64,000 bases of DNA from Uloborus plumipes (lineage: Eukaryota > Arthropoda > Arachnida > Araneae > Uloboridae): the NCBI GenBank assembly GCA_038373865.1, contig JAXGGA010000028.1, positions 62,001 to 126,000 on the forward strand, read 5' to 3'. Shown here one piece after another: positions 12,601 to 24,600 of this stretch (positions within the stretch are counted from its first letter, which is position 1; every line of letters starts with the position of its first letter). Both the position numbers and the translations under genes were made by a program. A model generated the notes under the pieces. That model did no database searches. It had not been told where the DNA came from and saw only the letters and a program-made list of their open reading frames with translations.

Positions 12601-15600
12601 CCTGACCTGCTATATTCTGCATAAAAATATGTTTTTTTTTAATATGTATAGAAATTATAAAGTCTTTAATAAAAATCGATTCAAATGAAAAAACAGTACG
12701 CAGTCTTCTCTTTTTAGAGAAATTAACCAAAAATAATTATTTATCAGACTTCTTTTTTTTGTCCGAATATTTAATGGAAGGTGTTATAAGTATGGTTTGT
12801 TAGAATGATTGCGTGCTTCATAAGTGGAGGATTAATCATTACCAGGAAAAGCAGAAAAGTTGAAACTGTGAGGATGATGTCAAGTAAGTTAGACAAGCAA
12901 TAAAGTTTAACTGATAGTTCTTTTGCAAATTACATGTTAACTAGATCCCGTACCGATCGCGTTTCACACCTGGAAATATCATACGAATAGTTTTCTTAAA
13001 TGTGTTTCCTCAACACAGAAATTGATATTCTGATTCATAAAAATTGTTAATTTCACAATAAGTATTTTCATTTTAATAAAAGTCATTCAAGATAAGTTTG
13101 ACCCATGCTTGGGTAATTGCTCGTCACTTTGAGTTTTTTTTAGTAGGGGAGATTGTTGTACCTTGATAATGTTATACATTGAAACGTTTGAACTAGCCCG
13201 GCTGGTGCTGCTATGTATTGGATCTTTCCAGGTCTAAAGTCTTCTCTTGGGAAGCATAACTTGTCAGTGTAGTTTTATCTAGAGTCCTATATGAATACGT
13301 ATTCATATAGGACTCTAGTTTTATCGGTGCAAGACAACGTTTGGGTTGCGAAGTGATAAAAGTGATAAAAAAGTAACTTTTTGAGATTGTCGAGTTTGAC
13401 TCATATCTCCCACATTTTCGAAGTTAAGTGTTTCATTGTTATTCGCTATGGTTCTTTATACTATCTAGAAGCCGAATTTAATACCAATTTTAATGAAAAA
13501 AATGTGATGTTTGGGTAGTTGAGCTAATATTTAGAAAAGTGCCAATTTGAGTCCCAAGTGAATTTTCACTAGTATTTCAATAACTAGTTAAAAAAATAAT
13601 TTTCCCCAGAAAGAAGATAAGGTTTTGCTTTCATTTCATCTAATAACATCAGAAAAATTTTTTTTTCTTCAGAAAATTGTTTTTGTACATCAAAAATCAG
13701 ATCGGTAACGTGTCCCCAGTAGCAAAGCTTAGCATGCAAACAGGTCATGCGCACTTTCCAACTTCCCGAAAAAACGAACTTGCACAAAACACGATTCTAT
13801 TTTTACCCCTTTGTTAATATTTCACTTCATTTTTGTTTGAATCGATTTCTGATTTTCTAGCCGATGCGAAATAAACGTGTCCCAAGTTCCGCCGTCAGAG
13901 CGGTAACAATAACTTCCGATTTATGTTTAGGCTCCCAAAATCATTTCTTGCACCTATATCACGTAATACTGAGTACCTGGTGGGATGTTTTATCGAATCG
14001 TAATTAAAAATTTGCATTTTTGCATCTAAAATTGTAGGTAAGATTTTTTAAAGTGATTTTATAAAATGTGTGTCATTTAAGTGATCAGATATTTAACGCG
14101 CTCTAAAGTGCGCAGTTTTTATTATTTTAAAAATTATTTTATATAGAAGTATAGTCCTTTATTACAAGTGAAAAAACCACGTGTTTGATTTTGGTTTAGT
14201 GCGATCGACTCGGAAATAAAAAAAAAAACTTTGTCAGTTTGTCAGATCGGTAACAGTCAGAGCGGTAACATTGAAAAACAGCGAATATGTTACCGAACTA
14301 ACTCACACGTTTCAGAATTATAAAAAGCAAAAATCATAGGTTTTAGTCATATATATTGAATATTTTTGTTCTTAAAAACTGAAAAGCAATGAGTTTTAGT
14401 ACAATTGCTTCATTTGTGGTTTGTATGACCTAACAATAGAAGTTAGTAAAATAAGAAAAATTGACACTGCAGAAATTAAGTTAATTAATTATTATTATTT
14501 TATTAATTTATTTATTTATATTTTTAGTGCTTCAATTTCTCATAACTTCGTTAAATAACTAGATAACAACTAGCATGCTAAATTTGAATTTCTGATCAAG
14601 AAATTACATTTCCTGCAACTAATTAAAGAAAAGCAAGCAGCAGAGTTGTGTGTTGAAAAAGTTGAAGTTGTGTGCTGTTTCAAAACAAAACAAATGTTTT
14701 ATTAGCTTGGATTTGGTAATCTCATAATTTATTTTATCTAAAAACCTTATCGCTCATTTTTATTTCCAAGAAATGCTTTATAATGAAATTTGATTTTTTA
14801 GCTAATATATATATTTTAATATAATTATCTTAATTCTATGTTAAAAATGCAAGGAAATGATATCATTTTTAGAGATGTTAACGAAGACTGAAAGCATAAA
14901 CTCAAATATGTAGCTCATATTAACATCAGATCTGTAACACTCATCAGATCTGTAACGGCTTAAAAGTAAGTAATCTAAGGATGGGGGTAAATACCTCCCT
15001 TGACCTTCCCCTTTTATTTTCCTGCATTTAGACCCAATTTAGACTTAGAATCCAATATTAATTTTTTCTGCAAAAAATTTTTTTAATCAGAAAACTCCAA
15101 CTTCAAATTGGCACTTTTCAAAATATTGGCTCAGTTTCCATTTTCCCAAAATGGAAGTCCATGTTGTACCTTGAAAAAAAAGGGTCTTATACCTTGGAAC
15201 ATATGAAGAACTGTTTTCTTCCACAGAAGACAGTTCTTCATTTTTTCCACAAGAAGAAGACTATGAGGAAATAAACCCCCTTTGGCTACCAGCATCTCAG
15301 TTGGAGCATTTGTTCTGGTAAAATTTCTCGGCAAAAGAAGCATAATTCATTATGTAGGCTGTATTACCAAAAAACTGTCACCAAGAGAGTTCGAAGTGAG
15401 CTACTTGAGAAAATCTCTCAACAATTCATTTATTTACCCATCATTGCCTGATATCGCTTTTATAGATATCCAAGACATTATGACTTTTCTTCCTGATCCA
15501 GCTGCAGGAGGTGTCGAGCGGACAAAAGGAAAGAAAATCTTTAAGTTCCCATTTCACACAAAATGATTGTGAAATAAAAAAAAGGAAAGTCTCAAAAGAA

Positions 15601-18600
15601 AAATTCCCAAGTCAAAGTGGAAAGTCACAGTCAACGTCAAAGCCCCTAGTAAAAACTCCTAAACCTTCAACCTTTTTTTTGTTCATGTTTTCTCTGTTTA
15701 TTGATTCGTTTTTATTGAAAGATTTGTGTTTATTGTTTTACGTGGTTATTGATACAGAATTATTATTTATATTAACGTTTTCAAGGTGTTTTTTACTGCT
15801 ATTACTAAGAATAAAAGTGTTTTCATTTACTGTATTCTTAATTTTTCCTCAAAAATACCAAGCGTTCCAAGGTACATGACTGTTGTTGTACCTTGGAACA
15901 AAAACGTCCCTTTTTATTTCCTTCATAGCTTCTCCTATGCATGATGGAATAACGATTTTGGTACGCATAACTGTAAGTCAAGACTATTGTAAGGTGTTGG
16001 AACCCAAAGTCGGGCAATATCGACGAATTTCAAAGCACTATTTCCAAAAAACGGAAAAGTGTTTCAAGGCACAACGGTCTCCCCTACATTTGACATTAAA
16101 AAATAAATAAATAAAAATTAAAAATAAAATAAAATAAAGACCCCCCCCCCCCCTAGAAAGCGAATGCTGCGATCGCCTGGCAAAATTGCATACTCTTTAT
16201 TTCATTAAAATATAAGCAAACATTCTAAGTATTTTCATTTTAATAACAGTCATTCAAGGTAACTTTTACCCATGCCTGGGCAATTCCTCGTCACTTTAAG
16301 TTTTTTTAGTACATTTGACACACAAAAAAAAAAAAAAAAAAAATAAAAATAAAAAAATAAATAAATAAAAAATTAAAAAAAATAAAAAAAAAACCTAAAA
16401 AGCGAGTGCTGTAATCTCCAGGCAATATTGCCTACTCTTTAATCATTAAAAAATAGCAAACATTGTACACAGTTGACTGCATTATTCAATAATTCTGAAG
16501 TTACTGTTCGAAAACTATTTTTAAAATTGTTGAAAGTACTCTTCCCACATTGTAATACTCCATGTAAAATTATAAATGGTAGAAATCTTGTAAAATTAAA
16601 AAGTATAGTGGCAACCGCTTATATGAATTATATTTGATCAAAACAGTTTTGATTCAATGTAGCGGCTATTAATAAAGTTGGCTTTTGTTCCATTTTTGAA
16701 GGTTTTCATTAAATTGGCTGATTCAATTAAGCAGCGTAAAGATTCAGCATTAAAACATTTATAAACTAATTTTGTTGCATTAAAGTTACCCTGAATGTCA
16801 GTAAAGATTGACTAATAATTCATTTTAAAAGAAATTAATAATTATCACTTCTTAATTTGACTTTTTATAGAATAACTTAAGAGCGCTTCTACCGTTTAAT
16901 AACAAAACATAAAACAAAACTATCAAAATATAAGTGAGGTAGTAGGAAAAAGAGAAATTGTTGCTCAAAGTTACCTTGCATGACTGTACTTATAACATGA
17001 AACTATTTATGTAGAAAACAAAATGATATTTTTGAAGTAGTGTTTTTTAATGAGCAAGCTTATTTTCTAAAAGTAAAGAGTATAATTATTCGTCTTCTTT
17101 TTCTGAGAAGTAGTTTTATTAACATCACGTGGAATCGAGTTTCACCATTCTTAGTAGCGAACAAGATAGTCAAGAATAAGAAAATAACCTTTGATTTATG
17201 GGTGAGGGTTTTTGAACCCGGAATGCTTGTAGTTAAGAATAACAATTAAATGCGACGGAAGTTTTTTTGTCTTTTAAATAAAAAATGTGCGTTTGTGCTT
17301 AGTTCTGTTGAAAATTTCAAAAAAAAATTTAACTTAGTTCTAGCTCTTTAAAACATGCGTTTTTAACTTATTTTAAACTTTTTTTTAAGGGAAAAACTGA
17401 GCTGGCCACAAAATCTGAAATAGTTAAATTACAATGCATTTAGCTGCAAAAAAGAAAAAAAAAGATATTTAGCTTTACATTTCGGCATCAAGGCAAGTAG
17501 AGAGATTTTCTAATAGGATTGGTTCTGGTAAGTGGGCCACTGGGGTAAGTGGGCCACCCCCCTTAAAACTGAAATGCGCATCTGGTTTTTATACTTTTTT
17601 GTACTGATCTTGTCAAATTACATCACAGTGATTGATTTTGCATATATTCGGGTTACATGGAACTTTTTTTTTGGATCATATAATGTATGTTGAAAAAATT
17701 TCCCCAAAAAAATTTTTTTTTGCGAGTTCAAGCAACATTTTTCAAAGAAGTGTTTCAGTGTTAATTTTTTTTTCTATGTTCATCAAGTTTTCTTGTAGGG
17801 TTTAATCTAAAATATGCATTGCAATAAGAATTTTTATGCAAAGTATTATTAATAAGTGCTTAAGGAGACGGGTCCCACTTACCCCGTGGTTTTTCTCTTT
17901 TAGGGTAAGTGGGCCCCCTCACTATGGTGTAAGTGGGCCCCCTCATAATAATGATGATTTCAAAATGAAAAGTAGTTTTGATGAAGCAATTTCTACGACG
18001 AAATGAAAGATAATTATGGAGACCTAGAAGAAATTGATGGTTCAGTTACAAAAACTGCAAAAGCTGGTAACTATGTATTTGTGAAACTTGCATCAAGGAA
18101 AACCATAAAGTATTTTGAAGATCTAATTTTAAAAAATGGTACAAATGAAAAAAAAATACTGTAAAATTTCATAGAAAGAATAGAAATAACTACACTTTTT
18201 ATTGGTTTGATGTAGGTGATGTTAGAATTATAACTGAGGATGAAATGACGATGTTTCTCCCCCAGAAAACTTCAAAAAGACTCTGCCATTAAGTGTTTTA
18301 ATTTTTTTTCAACCGGTATTTGTTTACTATTTTACCAAAAAATGATCTTAATCGACTCCATTAAAGGTATATTCAGCATTAATTTATATGTAAAAGCAAA
18401 AAATGCGCCGAACGGCTTTTAATGAATTTCACAGACATACCGTAAAGTCGGGTTACTTGGACCCTAAGGGGTTACTTGAGCACATTACAGTAAAATGATA
18501 AAATCTAGGTTTGGTACTTATTAGTTGAAGACTTGCACGTAGTTCCTCGTTTCTCCTCTAGGTAGAAGCACTCTGGAGTCTCAAATGCTAGTACCAAACC

Positions 18601-21600
18601 CAGATTTTATCATTTTACTGTGGGCTCAAGTAACCTCCTTGTGGGTCCAAGTAACCCGACTTTACGGTAATGGTTTTGTATTCCGCTTTATAATTTTCTG
18701 TCATACACATTTAAATGTGAGTAGATATCTCATTAATGGATACATTTACAGAAAAATATTCCTTACTAAAATTTTCCATACTTTGTTAGGTAGGACCCAC
18801 AAACACCTTTCCAAAATATGCTCAGTTTAAATATAAATAAATGAGGGGTGGCCCACTTACCCCTTCCTAGGGGGTAAGTGGGCCCCCACGCCACTTTGTA
18901 AAGAATAAGATACTCAAAAATATTTGAAGCATTTTTTCAGGAAATAATGCTGAACTTATGTTTATCAATAATGTCCAAGATAAAAAAAGTCAAAAATTTT
19001 AAGCTGTTTTGCTTTAAAACTTCTGTATAAGGCTTCAAAAACGAACTGTTCTAAAAAGGGGGCCCACTTACCCTAACCAACCCTATATTTGAAAAAAAGC
19101 GCTTCTAGATTGTGCATATTAGTGCAACGAGCAACGCGTTAGAATTTCCAGATTGAAACGACAATCAACACGCTGAAATACATTTGAACTTTTATAATAA
19201 TATGACAAATACAGTGAACCATTACTTTTCTGATTTTCTCGAGAACTAACATGGCGCTAATTTTGAAATATCTCAAGTGGATTATCTTTATTAAATTTGT
19301 AAACATAGGTTTAATGCTATGTTTGAGACGAAAGGTTATTGTTGAATTAAAAAATATTAATGACAATATTTAGAACTAAAAACAAGGTGTAAAATTGTAC
19401 TTATAAAACTTTTCCATTTTAGCTATCTGCTAGTTAACACTGCTCATTGATCGAGACGTATCATCATATCGACGCAATTCCAAAATTTCATAACTCCAAA
19501 AAAAAAAAAAAAAAAAAATGAATTTTACAAGAAATTAGAATATCACTTTTTCTTAGAATATTGACTTTTTCACTTAATTTTTTTCACCTAAATATAAAAA
19601 CTCCGCTAAGATTTTTTCTGTGACAATCATTTATAAAACACAAAGATATCGGTCAAAAATCGTACGCGGTAAAAAAATGAACTGTTGTTTTTGCAATAAA
19701 ATACTGGCAGCCAAGGTTCCAATTTAAAACTGTAAAATGCACAGTAACAAACTAAAACTAGTAATTTTACAGTTTATTGCGTAAAATTTAGCTGTATTAT
19801 AATGTAAAAACAACAGTATAATACTGGCAGCAGAGGTTCCAGTTTCAAACTGTAAAATTTACGGTAATAAACAGTGTAGTACTGTAAAGTTAGCAATTTT
19901 ACAGTTCAGTACTGTAAAATGAGCAATTTTTGCAGTTTATTACTATAAAATTAGCTGTATTATACTGTAAAAACAACATTCATTTTTTACAGTGTATTGC
20001 TGTAAGCATAAAAGAAAGAAAATGAAAGAAAGAAAAGAAACGAGAAAGAAGAAAGAAAGTCCACAAAGCTTGTTAAAAACCTTGCCTCAATAACTGCAAC
20101 AGTTCCATCAGCTAACCCAGCGTACACTTGGGTTAGTCCATCCTCTTCATGAGAAGCTAGTGTTAGCACAGAGTCATTTAGTCTAATTTCCCATAAAAGA
20201 CGTCTGAAAATAAACTTGATAATAGAAATAGTGAAGAAATTTTTGGGGTTACTTATGAATCTCAGAAACACGGAATTCTACATAATGAAATGACCTTTGG
20301 AAACTCAAATGTTTTGATATCAGCCTAATAATTAGCCATTTAATAATTACTACTGAAGCTTTTAACAGTATAAGTTCTGAAAGAGAGTTATAGTTCGCTA
20401 GTCTTATTGTGTCAACTGTAAAAGTATTTTGATTGCTGAAAAAATATTAAAGCAGTTAGTTAAGTACAAAATTTCTAAAACATTTTCAGTACACAAAGTT
20501 CACGGATTAATATGTTAGTTGACTTCTGATGTAGAGAATTCCGTTAATTACAAAGAGCCACAAAATGATCATGTGAAACAGTTTTTGCTAAAAGTTGCCT
20601 AAAACAAATTTTATAGTTTCTTGTAATGCATTTCCCATGAAATAGGGCAATATTTTGATTTTTTAGCTATTAAAGTCGATAGAATATCGTTTTTTTTTTT
20701 TGGTAACCTCAATGCATCAAGTTTTCTCCGACATTGTGTTATCATTCTCGTAACTGTCAACTGAGAACTCTTCTTTTCGCGAGAATAATGAAAACAAGAT
20801 CCATTAAGAGTTAAAATAATCAAAATAAAAAAATTCCCAGAAACGACTAACATTCAATTTGATACATTTTCTAATTTATTTGTATGGCAAATATCATTAC
20901 CGCTGTCAATATGAACATTATCTCTGCCTACAGTTTGAAATTTTCATGCGCTTTACTCAAAAAAAAAAAAAAAAAAAAACTTTCCTTCTGCTTCTTACAC
21001 CCGCATATACACTTTCACATTACTTTTTATGTGGAAAGGGGGCTATGATGCTTCAATCCTCCTTCACTACGCAACTGGTCTGGGCCTCTTGCAAATTATA
21101 GTTAAAAAATTTATAGCCGACACAGTAAGAATAATAATATAGAAAGTCATAAATAATTTCATTTGATGTAGTACGCATAGCTTTAAAAGTTATCTTTGGA
21201 AATTCACATAAAATAGTATTTTTCCCCTAAATTGTAAGAAAAAATGGAAACAAATTTCTTTTTTAATATTCACTTTAACACATTAAAAAAATCATATTAA
21301 TAAATATATAAACAATTCTTACCGAGATTTTGTGGAATATGAATGTACAAAGTGAGACAATGTTCCTAAGAGCATAGTGTCGTCGTCTAAAGAATGCATA
21401 CACATGACTCTAGACTCCAACTGAAAAAAGTTATAAATTTCATAAAATTTTACAAACTCTCCAATCAAAACAGATACAGTTCAACTCCAAGTTTTAATTA
21501 GAACGGGTTGCTTCAAATCCAGCAGAAGACTTTGAAAAAGTTTTTAAAGAGAAGTAAATTTGTACAAAGATTTCCAACCAAAAATTAAAAATACAAATGG

Positions 21601-24600
21601 CTCTAAGCATGCATTTCAGTTAATTTGACGAGCACTGCAAATCATATCCGAAGATATTACAATCGCTTTGATGGACTGTCTTCACTGATCATACAAACGC
21701 TCGTATTTATACGAGTTTATATTTTAAAGAGAATCACAATTTTTGTTAGGTTCTCAATGTCTAAATTATTGTTTAGTTAGTTATAAATTTATTCAATGAA
21801 GCCCGTTAAGTGGGCATTATTTGAAACATCGTCGAGGATATTGTAACAGGCCAGTCGTTGCAAAAAATTTGATTTTCAAGGTTCTGCATTCAATGCATTT
21901 TATAGAAAAAAAACAAACAAAATACATACAAAAATGTAAAATTACATTATGTTTCTAAAACCTAGGGGGGTTCATTACCCCCATCCCTGATTGCTCAAAC
22001 GACGAGCCTGATTGATAATATCCCATCTTCTTTGATATTCTCTAAGTTATAACTTTTATGGAAAGGTTATGGTGACTATTGAAGCATTTTCAAAAGTATA
22101 AACATACTGAACAAAGGAAATGTTTAATTTATTAACATAACTTTCTACACAATATTTTTTAACTTTTTCATTTTCGTAACACAAAATAAACTTACCTCAA
22201 TATTAAGCCTGTACATAATGTTTTCTTCGCAATTCACTTTGGTGATGTGCGCTCTGTTTTGATGGCCGTGGCATAACCAAAGTTTATCTGAAAAAAAGTT
22301 ACAAATTCATTTTACTACTGGGCCATTCCATGAAAAGTGAAAAAAATTGGTCGAAAATTCATATTGAAGTTATGTTGCTATGTTATACATCATTTTAAAG
22401 CTTAAGATGTATATTTTAAGAATCCTGCATTGGTTTCTTAGTGAGAGTTAGAATAATACTTGTTTTCTTAGTTGGAAGTACGATATTCACGAACTTGTAA
22501 AAATCAGAAAAAAGAACACATTTTCAAATGCATATTTCTCATAGAAAAATAAAAACAAAAATAACTACTTGTAGCACAATTTTAACTACTAAGACGGTAC
22601 TATAACAATATGCATTCATTAGTTTCTTTTGAATTGATCTAAATGGCGTAATTGAAGTTTGAAAAAAAGAAGTTTGATGTTACGTCTGTAACAAAAAAGA
22701 AGCAAAAGTTGTCATTACGCCCTAAAAAATCAAAATAAAAAAAAAACCCTTAATGGTCCTTTTGGCAAATTCTTAGAGTAATTGCCCACCATAGTTAAAA
22801 ATATTGCAACTGATTTAGTTTTTAAATTAATGTTGTTACAGACGTAACATTTCGGACATAAAAAATGGCTCTATGTTACGTCCGTAGCAAAAGTAAATTT
22901 CCAATTAAATAGGTAAAAAGCACAGGATGAGCAATACATGTACAATGTACATAGCATAACATGGTACGAGTACTAAAGTTTCTGGTATTCTGATTTTGAA
23001 ATTTTTAATTATGTCGGCATGTAATTGAAATTTATTTCTTAAGATTAATAAAATACACATATGGTATAACTGATTATAATTTATACCTCAATTGGCATTT
23101 TTTTGCTACATCACATGGAAAGGGAGCTGTGGATGGAGTTGGGGGTATGGTCAAGCACCAGGTTTGGCAGAGAGTAAGATCTAGAACAGCATTTGTCAAC
23201 GACGCTCTTTCCTTTTTTCAGTGTGCAAACTCCATTGCAGAAAAAGTTAAAATTATTTATATGCCCCAGGAAAATGTTTTAAAGCTGACGCCAAAATTGG
23301 AAGAACGGTGGGCTAACATCGCGAATTTGCCAAAAGCCCGCGAAATGCATTGTTTTCGAACAGAATACGAAAATGCCGTTCGAATTTCGAGAACGTCGGA
23401 TGAAAAAGGACACATTTTTTCTTTCAAAAAAAATTATCAAAATTGACCAACTGTCACTAAGAAGGTTAAATTTTAGTTTGGTACTAGTATTCTGCTATAT
23501 GATCCAACATTTTCAAATTTTAAGTTCTCCTAAGATCAATCACTGATTCCAGGGAGGAATTTACTTTTCCCGATTTTTTTATGTAGCAACCCCATTATGC
23601 ATTAATTTTAAGAATACAAATAAATAAATTTGTGTGAAGGCCCTTCTAAACTTTTCTTGTGTCAATCTTTCTTGGAAATAATTGTCTTAAGATGCATTAA
23701 TTTATTGTTACATATTGACATATCGGCATATGCTCTCAACTTCCCCAGACTTACCCAAATTTTCTAAAACTGTTACAGTATAACTTAAAATATTCAAATA
23801 ATGTGTTAATTAATGCTACTGTATTGTTTTAGCACACAAATCTTTGTTTATTCCTGCTTTACAATACTGTTTTCTGCTTTCAAATCAGAGATGTTACGTC
23901 TGTAACACCACTTTGTTTCGTCCGTAACAAGTTTATGAATTTTTTTCACAAATTCGGCAGTCAAAATCCACACAATCTTTATGGTTTTAGAAAGCTTGAA
24001 GTCTCTAGAACACGTATTAAAAAAAAAAAGTTCAAAATTTCCGTATAATTCAGAGGAATATTGTAAGTTGTATGACATAGTCGAGTTTTTGCTGTTTTGT
24101 GAATTACGTCTGTAACAGGCAGTTTTTAATTTCTGTATTTTTTTGTAATTAAGCAATCTGCACGCAAATTTAATGTAGCATAAATATCATCAAGTTACAC
24201 TACAGGAAAAAAAATTGAAGACTTTCATCAGCCCAAACCAGAATTATTTGTGTTCAAAGTCTGCGATTGTTACGTCTGTAACGATGGAATTGCCCTACTG
24301 CTTTCACCGAGATAGACAAGCCAAAATCTTCAGTGAAAACTTTGAATTGAAAATAAGACACTAGATGGCAATCTTTGCTGCTCTCATTGGCAAGAATAGA
24401 TACTAATTTGAGACAGCAGTTTGTTGGTCGACTTTACAACCATAAGAAAAAGAAAAAAAACTTCACAAATTGTCACTTTACTTCGGGTCCTACTTTCAAC
24501 TTCTAATTACAATGTATTATTAGGGTTCATTTTGTTTATTTCATAACATAAACCTTTCAGTGAATAAACAGAAGGCGCCTAGGCCTCTCCCAATTGTACA

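Larger units (their letters stand above)
13146..16084. mobile_element. TA-duplicating DNA transposon (2.9 kb) with TTGTACCTTG subterminal repeats
   Basis: The left end GGGGAGATTGTTGTACCTTG and right end (complement) GGGGAGACCGTTGTGCCTTG are inverted, with TA at 13144-13145 and 16085-16086. The unoccupied site TTTTAGTACATTTGAC survives in the second tandem unit near 16306-16320, confirming the borders. Phrases like TTGTACCTTGGAAC recur at 13157, 15166, 15189 and 15884. It carries a decayed transposase C-terminus. TA duplication points to the Tc1/mariner/pogo group. Confidence 0.88.
13063..16455 (+). repeat. Diverged tandem repeat, period about 223 bp, first unit split by a transposon
   Basis: TATTTTCATTTTAATAA, GTCATTCAAG and CTCGTCACTTTGAG at 13063-13143 recur at 16228-16310. 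GCGA(A/G)TGCTG and the following about 70 bp at 16160 recur at 16402. Removing 13146-16084 plus one TA restores the first unit, giving an internal empty-site comparison. Confidence 0.75.
17516..19083. mobile_element. TA-duplicating DNA transposon (1.57 kb) with GTAAGTGGGCC repeats
   Basis: Ends GGATTGGTTCTGGTAAGTGG and (complement) GGGTTGGTTAGGGTAAGTGG are inverted; TA lies at 17514-17515 and 19084-19085. GGGTAAGTGGGCC(A/C)C occurs repeatedly near both ends (17528, 17544, 17903, 17930, and complementary at 18850-18885 and 19057). It carries a transposase C-terminal remnant and a nested palindromic MITE. It is in the intron between exons f and g. Confidence 0.88.
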
